From contig JALPQD010000304.1 in the NCBI GenBank assembly GCA_023101885.1, positions 1 through 64,000 of the forward strand: a stretch of DNA of 64,000 bases. The letters run 5' to 3'. Positions within the stretch are counted from its first letter, which is position 1; every line of letters starts with the position of its first letter. The notes below the pieces were generated by a model. It did no database searches, had not been told where the DNA came from, and worked only from the letters and a program-made list of their open reading frames with translations. The position numbers and the translations under genes are program-made. This stretch comes from Typhlomys cinereus. Taxonomy: Eukaryota > Chordata > Mammalia > Rodentia > Platacanthomyidae. This document shows positions 23,378 to 34,529 of this stretch, piece by piece.

Positions 23378-23735
23378 AGACCTGGAGAGATGGCCCAATC
23401 AGTCGTTAAAACATTTGTCACATAAACAAGACTATGGTTTGAATCTACAGATCCCACATATAATGTTGACTGGCATGGAGGTCTCCCTGTAAGTCTAGCC
23501 AGGAAGGTGGAGCCTTGAACCTCCACAGAGAATTGGCCAACCAGACTAATGCTATCAGTAATCTCTGAGTTTAATTAAATCCCAATATCAAAATAATAAG
23601 GGGAAAGAGCAATCAGGTTGATTTCCAATATCAACCTAGACCTCTACATGCACACACAGGTTATGCCCACCTGCATTACAAACATGCATATGCATATGCA
23701 TTTTCCACTGTATACACACATACACATGAAAATGG
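23378..23735 (+). mobile_element. B2-type SINE, long form
   Basis: The head GACCTGGAGAGATGGCCCAA is followed by GGTTTGAATCTACAGATCCC and a body similar to the copy at 62.35 kb. It ends in CA-rich sequence. Confidence 0.65.
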
Positions 23736-24400
23736 AAGAAAGAAAAAGAACTAGTTTAAATTCTGTAGTCCTCAACTTCTTTATCTAGCAAAAGGAGACC
23801 AGAGTTTCCAGCTCACAGAACAGAATATGTTAGTCCCTTTTTTTAATGGGAAAAATTTAACAATAGTCAGGAAAAATCTATTTGCTGCAAAATTTGTCTC
23901 TCTGTCTAAAATATTCCCACCTCTGGCAGGAGACTATGCTGCCGTGGCGACTCTCTTGTCTGCTGTACATGAAGCTCTGAGAGCCATATCAGCAATGAGG
24001 AAACTTTAAGCATCCTTGCTCCCTTTATTTTCTGAACACAAGTCCACCTGCACATCATTTAACTTTAACCTAATTTGCCTGTCTCTTTGTCTTCAAGACT
24101 CTTGCTTATGTAATTTTATAGTGAGGAAAATAGTCACACGTACTAGAATATATTCACAGTCCAAACTTCCTTTTCTTTAAAATAAAAGTTGTACTAAAAA
24201 TGAGATCCAAAGAACCTCTCAGCTCTAAAATTGCTATATCCTCTGGTTTAAGAATTTCTAACAAGGAAACATGTGGCCTAAATGTGTCACTTTCATTATT
24301 AGAAGTATCATACTACTAAATTGGGCTCTGATGTCCCAAAATATTCCTGCCATTTAATAGCACATCACAGATTCTTTCCTGGATTTGTATCCCCAAATTG

Positions 24401-24401
<1 letters not shown>

Positions 24402-24448
<47 letters not shown>
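24402..24448 (+). repeat. (CT)n microsatellite
   Basis: A pure CT run of about 23 units. Confidence 0.95.
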
Positions 24449-24450
<2 letters not shown>

Positions 24451-24827
24451 ATCTCTCAACCTTCCTTCTTCCATTCACTCCCCCTCTGTCTGCTCCCATC
24501 TTATCTTAGTCTATATTCTCCCCCACAAAAGCAAAGCCCAAAACAAAAAGCTTACCCATGGCAGCACATTGGAAAATGTGGTATCATGTAACAGGTATGC
24601 ATAGGAGCCATGCAGGAGGGAAAAGATCATCAAGATTCATCAACTTGGTCAGTGTTAAAGGTCCCTGGCTTCTCTGGAAGTTCTGAGGAACTTTATAAAT
24701 TGCACCTAAAGCTTTCTAGCTTAGAGAGAAAGGAAAACAAAGCAATTGTCCATCACCCTCCTTCTCACTGGTCAGGGTTGGCCTCGTGGACGCTGACTCC
24801 CCCATGCTCTTACTTGTGTGTGCCTGC

Positions 24828-25205
24828 CATGGTTGAATACTGGTGTTAACTTGGCAATTGAGAGTTCTAGACTCTGGGCACAGTTATGAGAAACCTGTAG
24901 TTGAGTTAAGACCAAGAAAGGCTGCAGGAGATTGTCTGATTGATGGGGAAGCCCAGCCCAGGCAAAAGATGGAGGGAACTAAGTAAGGAAAGTAGCATCC
25001 TTTGGAATACTTGGCTAGATGTGCTGGTCTGGCAAGAAGGGATTGTCTCTCTCTCAGCAGTCCTGTGCTATGGCCTGGCCAGTTCTTCCAGCCTTTGGTG
25101 TTGATGTATAGTCTCCTGCCAAGCTGGACTATAACCAGACAATCATAAGCCAAAGGAAAACCCCTTGTTCCCGTAAGTGGTTCTGCTATGAATTTACTGG
25201 CAAAA
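24828..25205 (+). mobile_element. MER-type DNA transposon fossil
   Basis: TGGTTGAATACTGGTGTTAA, TGAGTTAAGACCAAGAAAGG, GCAGGAGATTGTCTGATTGA and GCCAAGCTGGACTATAACCA recur in the copy at 27.16-27.58 kb. Confidence 0.65.
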
Positions 25206-25560
25206 AAGCAGGCGAACTATAAAATACCAAAACACTGCTTTGGTTTCCTTTTATTGTGTTGGAACATTCCAGCTTCAGAAACAGGAGCAAGTCACAGCAC
25301 AGGCTAGGTCCTGTCAAACTGCATCTGTGCAGAACTGACAGACACATGCACAATTTGGTTACCACAATATTGGCATAAGCAAGAGGATTTGCAGGGATAC
25401 ACCGAAGAGATAATCCACTTCTTGAACTCATATATTTTTAACTTTAATCTATCCAAGAATTCCCTTCAGTATGACAGTAAGTCTGAAAGCTTCCTCCTTG
25501 CTAGATATCTTACATAGTACCAAAAATTACTATGGAAGTTACTAGGGTAGAAAGACAATC
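25206..25560. other. Unidentified, AT-rich DNA
   Basis: No gene or clear repeat is recognised. Confidence 0.4.
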
Positions 25561-26436
25561 AACAATCTCATTAATTGTGAAACCTGCAAGCTATAATAAA
25601 AATCACCCTGGAAAGAGGCGACCATCAGTATAATAGTGGCAAGAATGTCAAGAGTGCAACTATTTAATTTTCTGGTAGGATTTAAGGCCCACTTTTCAGC
25701 AGTGAGCACATTCCTAATACTACAAATTAAAACAAGAACCTATGAAAGGGGAGGACATGAGTCCTAGGGAGAATGCAGGCCATGAAAGTTTAGCTATAAA
25801 GACATGATACCACCGGTGTACCTATTAAGTTTGTATGAGCAGAGATAATAAAAAATGTTAAAGTCTCAAAAAAAATAAATAAAAATAAATAAAGACATGA
25901 TACCAAACTTCCTTCTAAACAACTGTCATTATGCCCATAGACTGGAAGACAACTCAACACTCAACCTAGAAGCTTGCTTCTGCAACAGAAGCTGATTGTT
26001 ACAGAAAAGCACAACTAGCTAAAGTGACCCTGAACTGCTCAGCACTGAACAGGACACCTAAGCCACCCCCATTCTTAACCTAATGCTCAGAGAATATCAT
26101 AAAAGTTGGAGCAGTAAGATTATGAGTCTGAAGTGGAGCAGGAGTGCAGCTGAACACTGTCTTCTGGACACAACAGGGTTATTGTATCTATGATCTCACT
26201 ACAGCTATGTATATTTCCACAAGACCTGCAAGGAATTGTTCTATCAAATGTCAAGAAAAAGACAAGATGGCAAGCATTCCCACACCTCCCCGAGAAACTG
26301 AAGAGGGTTAATGTTAATGAAGAAGAAATGGAAGATGCTTTCCTCGAGGGAGTAACCACTGACGTGTGATTCATGTTGCAGCAGGTGATCCCACACGTGT
26401 CATCAAGAGCAGATCAGATGAAACTCAGTGGGTCAC
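25561..26436 (+). mobile_element. Lx-like old L1 3' region
   Basis: The sequence parallels 57885-58760 over hundreds of bases, with shared segments such as ATAATAGTGGCAAGAATGTC, TTTAGCTATAAAGA and GGAAGATGCTTTCCTCGAGG. It resembles the 3' region of old rodent L1 (Lx). A 78-bp young L1 tail at 25813-25890 interrupts it, and it resumes at 27058-27150 after a DNA transposon. Confidence 0.6.
25813..25890 (+). mobile_element. Minimal L1 insertion (last ~50 nt of 3' UTR plus tail)
   Basis: CCGGTGTACCTATTAAGTTT then GTATGAGCAGAGATAATAAA is the extreme 3' end of the L1 family, followed by an A-rich tail with TAAA units. A perfect 15-bp TSD, AAAGACATGATACCA, flanks it at 25798-25812 and 25891-25905. 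Confidence 0.9.
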
Positions 26437-27057
26437 TGTGATGGCTAGATTCAGGTGTCAGCTTGACAGTTGCAAGATTTTTGGGGCACAGCATGAAGGA
26501 TCAATGGTTGGAGCAGGTCCCTAAACAAGCCTGCAGGTGCTTGTTTAATTGATGTGGAAAACCCAGCCCGTAGTGGGTGGTGCTTTCTAGTGATGGACCA
26601 GATAAAAGGAAGTGCAAAGATGATGGACTTACCCTTCCCTTATCCTGTGTCGACTTGCTGTTGACTCCATTACCTGCTTGTCTTTGCCTTCTTTGAGCAT
26701 GGTTGCCTTCTTTGAGAGTGGTTGTCTTCTTTGTGGCTAAGTGTGACTGAGCATGGTCCTCTGTTGTTGGCTGACTCTAAGCTCAGCCCTGTAAACCTTT
26801 CTCTTGATGCCTTTGGAGCCTGGTCTCACAGACCTTACTGCTGTTCATAGCTGACATCCAAGCCCAGCATCTTCAACCCTCTAGCATGATAGAGGCTCAA
26901 AACTCTCAAGACTTTTCAGTTTGGTGAGACATTTGGGTCAAGAGTGAAGCATATAGGTGACTACTTTAAAGGACATTGTTCTTATTGAGAGTTGATTTAA
27001 TAAAGATATATATGTTCTATCGATTTTGTTCTTCCAGAGAACCCTAATTAATACAGT
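26437..27057 (+). mobile_element. MER-type DNA transposon fossil, long copy
   Basis: It starts CTGTGATGGCTAGATTCAGG then TGTCAGCTTGACAG, has AAACCCAGCCCGTAGTGGGT, and ends TTCCAGAGAACCCTAATTAA then TACAGT. It is inserted within the Lx-like repeat, which resumes at about 27058. Confidence 0.65.
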
Positions 27058-27154
27058 CACACATGCGAAAAGACCTGAAGATGGGAGTCAGTAGGGGAGG
27101 AGAAGAGCTGTAATGGGTAGAGGAGGGAGATAGGATTGGGGATTAAGGTGTGTG

Positions 27155-27575
27155 TCATGGTTAGGCACAGGTGTCAACTTGACTGATGAGGATTTGAGCT
27201 CTGGGCATAGTTGTAGAGAGTTGATGGTTGAGTTAAGCCCAGAGCAAACCTGAAGGAGATTGTCTAGCTGATGGGGAAGACCCAACCTATGGTGGGTGGG
27301 ATTCGGCCCTGGATAAATCAGAGAGACCTGGTTGAGAGAGTTGGCATCCTTCTGTTCACTTGGCGAGACATGCTGGTCTGGCAATTAAGGATTGTCTGTC
27401 TCTCAGCCGTTATGCAGTGATGGTGTGGCCAGTCCCTCAGCCCTGGTGTTGGTGTGTGCTATCTCGTCAAGCTGGACTGAGAATTGTAACTGGACGGTCA
27501 TAAGAAAGTAAACTCCTTATTCCCTTAAGCTGTGTGATGGTCACCTATCAGCAACCATTCAGGCAGACTGCAACA
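27155..27575 (+). mobile_element. MER-type DNA transposon fossil
   Basis: GTCATGGTTAGGCACAGGTG then TCAACTTGACTGAT, CTGAAGGAGATTGTCTAGCT and CAAGCTGGACTGAGAATTG match the copy at 24.83-25.2 kb in order. Confidence 0.65.
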
Positions 27576-28210
27576 GTGTGAAAATATCACCAGTTCACTA
27601 TGTTCATATGTGTAACACTAAAAGAATTTTTTTAAATGGGAAAAAATAAAACTTTAAAAATGGTAGTCAATAATAATCTCTACAAAGAGTTAAGTAAGTT
27701 CTAATTAATACTATTTTAGCTAACCCTAAGGTCACAATAATATTCTTCATTCCCCTTCTTGACCACCTGTTTCACAGTTCTCTACCCTTGACCAGCAACT
27801 GGTCTGTTCTAAGTTGCTTATTTGGTGGGTGACCTTGAACGTCAGAATTTCTGCACTCTCTGCCAAAGACTTCTAAACTCTAAAACTTCTAAAACTCTTC
27901 CATACAGACACTCTAGCTTTCATAACATTTATTTCAATGGAGATAATTGACTGACCCAACCCTGTCATTTTCTGTTTCCAGAGCCTCCAACAGTCTGAAC
28001 ACACTGGCCAAATCATTTCTAATTACCATTTCTCCCATCCTTTTGAAAGAACAAAGCTTTTGAAAAATTAATGTTTTGCCATCTGCCTACACCTCATCCT
28101 GATCCACCACAGGTAAGAGTCTTGATAACTATGACACTGCTGGCCAAGTATCCCACTACATATCTCCAACAGCAGAGACTTTACTAACACAAGCCAGTGG
28201 TTTTGCTCCA
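27576..28210. other. Unidentified DNA
   Basis: AT-rich sequence with no supported gene or repeat. Confidence 0.4.
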
Positions 28211-28223
28211 AAATTCCAGTCAA

Positions 28224-29131
28224 TTATAAAAACCATAGTTGAAAGGATAGGGAACTCCCTCGAGCTGATTGGGCTAGGCCAACATTTCCTAAACAGACAA
28301 CCAATGGCACAGTCACTGCTACCAACTCTCAACAGTTGGGACCTTGTGAAATTAAAGAGCTTCTGTTCAGATAAAGAGATTGTAACACGAGCTCAAAGGC
28401 AACTCACAGAATGGGAGAAAATCTTCACTAACCACATATCTGATAGAGCTCTACTGTCCAGAGTGCACAAAGAACTTAGAAAACTAAACTCCAAGGAAAC
28501 CAATGGCCCAATTAAAAAATGGGCCCTGGAACTTAAAAGAAATTTTACCAGGGATGAAATTAAAATATCTAACAAATATCTTAAAAAATGCTCCACTTCC
28601 TTAGCCATCAGGAAAATGCAAATCAAAACTTCCCTGAGATATCATCTCACCCCGGTCAGGATGGCAAAAATCCACAATACAAACAACAACAAATGCTGGA
28701 GAGGATGTGGAGAGAGGGGAACTCTCCTACATTGCTGGTGGGAATGCAGGCTCATACAGCCACTCTGGCGAGCCATCTGGAGATTCTTAAAGAAATTAAA
28801 GATTGAAATGCCATATGACCCTGCTATCCCACTTTTAGGAATAACCCCCCATGCAGCAGAGGTTCACCTCGATAGCACAAGCATGACCATGTTCATAGCA
28901 GCACTGTTTACAATAGCAAAGACATGGAATCAACCCAAATGTCCAACAGTTGACGAGTGGATAAGGAAACTGTGGTACATCTATACAATGGAGTACTACT
29001 CAGCCATCAAAAATGATGAATTACTGGAATTTGCTGGGAAATGAATGTCATTAGAAACAATTATATTAAGTGAAGTATCCCAAACCCAGAAAATTAAGCG
29101 CCGTATGTACTCCCTAATAGGTGGCTCCTAG
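28224..29131 (+). pseudogene. L1 ORF2 C-terminal fragment
   Basis: The C-terminal part of ORF2p is readable from IVERIGNSLELIGLGQ through [19 protein letters not shown] and the Cys-rich region [18 protein letters not shown] to [14 protein letters not shown] and KLWYIYTMEYYSAIKN. An internal ATG at 28304 opens 246 codons to a premature TGA after LLEFAGK at 29042-29044. The family's own end (MYSLIGGS, TAG at 29129-29131) lies 29 codons later. There are no RT or endonuclease domains, so it is inactive. Confidence 0.92.
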
Positions 29132-30160
29132 TATCAAACTCACCCAGCCCACATTGAGACACTCAAAGGTAAACCTATGTAATACAGTAATTGCAAGGAT
29201 TATGAACAGGAGGGATGGGATTGGAGGGCCACACCAGACACAAGGAGAGAGGGGACCATGTTACAGCAGAGAAAATAGGCCTCCATCAAGGAATGCAAGT
29301 AAGTAATATGACACCTGGTTAAGTTCACAGACGTTCGTTCCTGATCATGTACAACTGAGGGGGTATGATCTCACCAGAAGAGGAGGGCATATAGTCTGGC
29401 AGATGAAAAGAGATCATTTTGCAAATGGGTGACTGATCCCTCCCTCACCGAGGTTTCCTGCTTTTATTACATCTACCCTTGAATGTGCTATTATAACAAG
29501 ACTCCAGTTTAACAGTTTTTTGTCTCTGACCAGGGGGTGACATACAGTGCCCATCAGGATGGAGTGAAGGGCATTGCAGGAGCAGCAAAACTGCAAAAGA
29601 AAATCAACAAACCACAATCCAGAACTTCAGAGACTTTATATCAACCACATAGAACTAGGCCAGCCTAATCTCCCCCCATCCTGAAGCTCAGGGAAATTTG
29701 CGGAAGAGGGGGCAGTAAGATTGTAAGAGCAAAAGGATGGGAGGAGCAACGATTTGCAAGATTCTCCACACTAGTTAGGGCCGAAGCAATCATGATAGGA
29801 CTTTGCATGTCCTGCGCAATGTCCAACACACTATTGACCTCACAAAGTCTAGCATCAGCTAAAGGCACCAAGATCCTTGGAGGCAAGGGATTGACAGCCA
29901 CAGTAGTGTTCCTATGCTTAAGGGGAACACGAGAAAGGGTTCAGGGAAATTCCACTGGGTCCTTGTACATCATCGGAGAGGAGGACCCAGAGGAGAGTTA
30001 GGCATACACAATAAAGGACTCTCTGGGAATTGGGGGGGAGGCACTGGGGGATGGGAACAGAGGGAGGGGGAGCAGGGGGGTCGGGGGGAGGAGGAGGGAG
30101 GGAGGGAACTGGTCTACCTATTAAGTTTGTATGAGCGGAAATAATAAAAAATGTATTAAA
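28224..30160 (+). mobile_element. 5'-truncated L1 (ORF2 C-terminus and full 3' UTR)
   Basis: This 1.94 kb copy starts within ORF2 (ATAAAAACCATAGTTGAAAG) and runs through the 3' UTR, the G-rich polypurine tract at about 30030-30110, and GTTTGTATGAGCGGAAATAA with an A tail. The TSD is AA(A/G)TTCCAGTCAA at 28211-28223 and 30161-30173. It is close in sequence to L1 copy 2 at 7.3-9.3 kb, which lies in the opposite orientation. Confidence 0.92.
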
Positions 30161-30174
30161 AAGTTCCAGTCAAA

Positions 30175-30660
30175 TCATCAGAGTGTGAGTTCCTTTGAAA
30201 GCTGAGTCAGAGACAGAGCCTTGCATGCAGGTAGTGGTGAACTAAAACAGAAGAGAAAGCCAGCAGGAGAATGGCTTTCAAGGCAGCTGTGCAATGAATG
30301 AGCAGTTCTAACTCCTAAGTAATAGTCCAAGCAATCTCATGAAAAGTATCTGAGGGTGGCCAAAGGAGCCAAATGGAGAAAGCATTTATCTACCAGAGTC
30401 CATTTGACTGGTTAATGACAAGCAGGTTAGCACTCTGTACTGCCAGGCCACACATGAGTGAGTACTGACCTAAGCTACAGCAATCTGGAGAAAGCTCAGG
30501 ATGGATTGTGACTGCTATGGTTGAAATAAAGAAGGACTTGGAGTGGTATGAGGTTCTGATATATTTCCTCTAGGATGCCCTTGAGTTCCAGTTTGCCCAG
30601 ATTCATCCCATTAATATTGTTTCCTTTCGCTCTCAAATGGGTTCCAGTTTACACCAGAGG
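30175..30660. other. Unique DNA
   Basis: No gene or repeat recognised. Confidence 0.4.
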
Positions 30661-30675
30661 ATATTATTTTTAGCG

Positions 30676-30677
<2 letters not shown>

Positions 30678-30706
<29 letters not shown>

Positions 30707-30745
30707 ACACACACACACACACACACGCATGCACACATGCATACT
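30678..30745 (+). repeat. (CT)n(CA)n compound microsatellite
   Basis: A short CT run passes into CA repeats with TA and GC interruptions. Confidence 0.9.
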
Positions 30746-31939
30746 TTGAGAAGTATAAGGAAACCCCCCAGTTTTTCTACTGCCCTTGGCCGAAATGTCT
30801 CCAGATAGAATGTTTTCCTTAAGGCAAGTGAAGACTGAGCCCAAAGGAACCACCTTCTGTTAAGTCTTCAGCCAAGGAACGAATCCTCTGTCACATAGAT
30901 TTTATTTTATGGTACTTAGCATTGAAATGCTACATTCTACGAGTACAGTCTGGATAGCAATTCTCCTCAGGGATAGAAAAATCACCTCAAGAAATGCCAA
31001 GTTCCATGAACGCCGTCTGAAAGACTTGCAGATCCAGAAACCAATGGTATGTGAACATGGGACATTCTCAACTTTAAAATGCAGCCATTACAACAGGACA
31101 GGTCCTCTCGTGGCATTATATAAATATAACCTGCCCATATTCTCTTTATTTTCACTTCAGAAACAGAGGGCTTATGGAGTGTAAAACTTCTTTCAATTCC
31201 TCTGATAAATCTGAAATAAACTACTAAGCAACCGGAAACCACTACTTCAAGGAATATAAAAGGTAACTACAAATTTAATCCCCAATAACTCAATTGTCTG
31301 CTACATGTTACCTAACAAAGCAGAGAGTTCATTCAATAATGTCAATATAAGACTGATATTTGGTATTCTCTGTTCTTCCTCTTGGAGCAATTGAAAGATG
31401 GGCTCTCTGCCCAAAAGTCAATGTTCAGTGGTCTGATATAACAAAAAATAAACATTAAAAGCTAAATAAAAAATTGTGGCTGAATACTACTGATGTACAG
31501 TTCCTATAGCATGGAAAGCCAGTCAGCAAGTCAAACTAGGTCTTGTTTTATGTTTTACTTGTCAAGGGTAATTATTCATTATCAGTGTAATTTCTGCCAT
31601 CAGTAGAGTCATTAATGAATTACAATAAACACCCCATTACTTAAGCGAGCTGGTCCACAGTAAGCACTGAACACAATACATGGTTTACACCAAAAATACA
31701 TGTGATTTTTTTGTTATGATTACATTTTAAAAGTTGAATTTCATTAAGACTTTTGAAATTCTCATTTGATTTACATAATATAAAACTAAAGCTATTCAAC
31801 AGTTCCCAAAAGTAACATAAAGAATCTCATCATTTATAATAGAACATAAGCAAGACCTTGAATCTTTTATGTGCAGCTGAGTTTGATTGATACTAGTCCT
31901 TAGTCTGAACAGGATGTGTCTGCAAGAACATAGAAGATT
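30746..31939. other. Unidentified AT-rich DNA
   Basis: No supported gene, SINE or L1. ORFs are short and lack domains. Confidence 0.4.
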
Positions 31940-32270
31940 TTTTTGAAGAATTTTCATTATTTTATTAATAATTCAAGGTTTTTTCCTACTTTTACAAGCA
32001 TATTGAGTACTCATCCCTGCTTCCTCCATCCCCCTCCCTCCCATCTCCTTCCTTCCCTTCCTCAATCCCTTCCACTCCCTCCCTCCCCCTGCTTGTCTGC
32101 TTCTATGGACCCCAGGGTTGTCTTCTCTTAAGGAAATTCAGGCCTCTGTGGCATATCAAATTGCTTCTCTTTGGGCCATCCCACTGCTGGGGCATTTCCC
32201 TTCAGTCCTCCAGCTTAGTCTCCAAGATTCCCACTGTATGAAGAACATAGATTTAGTGGAGGAGCTTGCT
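31940..32270 (-). mobile_element. Old L1 3' end
   Basis: TTCCTACTTTTACAAGCATA, a C-rich tract, then CTGCTTGTCTGCTTCTATGG are the complement of the repeat at 56.93-57.15 kb. An old L1 3' UTR subfamily is the best fit. The boundary with the following duplication is unclear. Confidence 0.55.
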
Positions 32271-32412
32271 GAATGCTTACCCTGCCCTGTTTTTATCTGA
32301 TTGTACTTTGTGAGTAAGCAGTTACTTTCACACTTTCACAGGGTAAGCTGAATGCTTACCCTGCCCTGTTTTTATCTGATTGTACTTTGAGTAAGCAGTT
32401 ACTTTCACACCC
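32268..32412 (+). repeat. 79-bp tandem duplication
   Basis: The block beginning GCTGAATGCTTACCCTGCCC at 32268 repeats at 32347, a 79-bp period. The copies differ mainly by a 2-bp indel (TTTGTGAG versus TTTGAG). The second copy lacks the last 13 bases or so of the unit. Confidence 0.9.
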
Positions 32413-32624
32413 AAAAACCACATTTTTAGAATCAAATTCACTGTACTTCATTATTTTCTGTTAACCTTAACTCTTACATGCAAGAAACTTGGGAGATAGT
32501 GGGCTAGGGGCTTATGAATGTTTTGATCAAAATGACCACAGGATTCCATTAACTGGCATTGAAAAGACATAGAATCAAATAATGAAAGCATTATTGAGTA
32601 ATGTATGAATCCTGCTATGTCAGC

Positions 32625-32735
32625 GTGGACATGGGTGATGTTTGCCTGTAATCCCAGTGTTCAGAAGTTGAGGCAAGAAGATCAATCATGAGCTCAAGGC
32701 CAGGTGGACTATTTAGTGAGACCTCTCTCAAAAAA
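32625..32735 (+). mobile_element. B1 SINE
   Basis: TGATGTTTGCCTGTAATCCC, AGTGTTCAGAAGTTGAGGCA and TTTAGTGAGACC then an A run are a diverged B1. Confidence 0.75.
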
Positions 32736-32743
32736 AAAGTCAG

Positions 32744-33041
32744 GGGCTGGAGAGGTGGCTCAGGGATTAAGCCTCTGTCTTGCAGGCGGAGGGTCCTGAG
32801 TTTGGATCCTAGACCCCACATATAGACGCCGGGCGGAATCGGGGGCAGCCTGCGTTTCTGGTCCTGGTGTGAATTCCCTGACAGAGTAAACAAGGAGGAG
32901 GTGGAGGGGTCCATAGTGGTTCCCGAATTCGCCCGTGGTTCTATACACACACACATACACACACACACGCGTGTGCGCGCACACACACACACACATACGC
33001 ACACACTCACAATTGAATAAATAGTAAAAAAAAATTTTTTT
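32744..33041 (+). mobile_element. tRNA-headed SINE, best plus-strand copy
   Basis: The head GGGCTGGAGAGGTGGCTCAG then GGATTAAGC carries the tRNA A-box-like segment, with GAGTTTGGATCCTA as the B-box-like segment. The body has GGTCCTGGTGTGAATTCCCT and GTAAACAAGGAGGAGGTGGA, followed by a CA/CG tail and AATTGAATAAATAGTAAAAA. AAAGTCAG flanks both sides (32736-32743 and 33042-33049). Confidence 0.85.
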
Positions 33042-33049
33042 AAAGTCAG

Positions 33050-34499
33050 CTTCTGTTTATTGTCATTTGAAGACCCTTCCAGCTAAAGGGGATGGAGAGA
33101 GACTGGGCTAAGGGCTCTAGTGGGAAAAATACAGAAGGGACAGGAAGAGACTCTCCTCTTTTTTTCTAGGACAGAGAGAAGACAGCAATGGATAGCAAAG
33201 GTTTGTTTGCACAAGTTTAGCCAAGCAAAATCAGATGTAGAAAATATGTATACCTAGAATAACAAATGACAGAAAATATGCTAATTAGATTCAAGAATGG
33301 AACCCTAAAAAGTCTTTAATTAGATCACTTTACTTTCTCCAATATGTCTCACAATTCCACCCATTATCTACCCTTGTGGTTATTCAGCCTTTGCTTAGTT
33401 ATGAAAGTTTACTATCTTTCCTTTGAGGATCAAGGCAAGGAGAGGAACACATTCTCTAGTCCTTTAGGCCACAAGACTATGACATTTTTCCACGGATGTT
33501 GTCATCATAAAGACTTTGCCTTTTACCTGTGTCTTCATTTATGTCATACGGAAGCATTACGAGGGAAGTGGACAATCATGGACCATCAATATCTAAATCT
33601 TATTAATGAGGAAACGCAGTTCATTCATTCAAATGCAATCATCAGAAATTGTAACCACAGAGAGGTAAAAAAGATAGCAGGTAAGTTATAATTCTAACTT
33701 TGGGTCAAATGAAAATGATGAATATTCAACATATCATCAATACACAGAAATAAATGATTAGAAAATTGTGTACCCAACTCTTGTCACTGGTGAACTCTAG
33801 AGCGACTTTAGAGTGATTTCTTTTCATGTCTCTCTGTACTTCAGTTCTGTATTGTTGTCACGAAGGCTTTGCGTTGATATGGCAACCCTGGAAAGCATGC
33901 TTTGTGTTCCATATGCAGAGAAAGATAAGGTACTTGACAATTGTCTATGACAACTGTCAAAAATCTCTGGAAGCCACTCAGCTGGGATCTGTGTGGCTCA
34001 GCCACATATTGACATTGTCCCCATCAGAGCCTAACTTGAGAGAGAAGTGTCTGAGATTTGAATGAAAGTGGGGGGGGAGGGAAGGGATGGGATGGGAAGG
34101 GAAGAAAAGGATGGGAAGGGAAAGAAAGGATACTGAACTGTGGATCTCTTTTCAAAGAACAAGAAACTGTCCTATTAGTCTTTACAAACAGTAACTCAGA
34201 CTTGAGGGTCTATCAAAGTCATTGGAGGTATTCAGAGAGTTTTCCCCTGGGAAATAGAAGTTTTACTAAGTCTAAAATGATGCTTTTGGCATCTGCCCTT
34301 AAAAGTCATGGAGAATGAGCATACATGGAACCTTCTTAGAAACTTAAAGCTGTCTGTATATCTCTGGCAGATGTGGAGGTTACTGTTCTTGGGCCTGGAT
34401 ATGCTGAGAGGGTCCTCAATAAATAAAGGGCCTCAAACAGTCCGCCTTATCCACTGTCCCCCCCCATTTCTACATCTCACCAGTCTCCAAGCCCTGCTG
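33050..34499. other. Unique DNA with a purine-rich stretch
   Basis: No supported gene. A G/A-rich stretch (GGGATGGGATGGGAAGGGAA) lies at 34068-34130. Confidence 0.4.
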
Positions 34500-34529
34500 T
34501 GAATTACCACTCCTGACACTTACAGCACA

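Noticed and set aside
28393..28626. 77-codon antisense ORF in the L1 ORF2 C-terminus
   Set aside because: It is a shadow of the ORF2 frame, also seen at 4126-4407. It shows no independent constraint that I can see.
32744..32830. tRNA-like A and B boxes
   Set aside because: They belong to a SINE head and not to a functional tRNA gene. The same holds for the other B2-type heads.
32760..33010. 131-codon minus-strand ORF with CVCVC start
   Set aside because: It is the tRNA-headed SINE and its CA tail read in antisense. The similar ORF at 3225-3674 is the same SINE plus L1 3' UTR.
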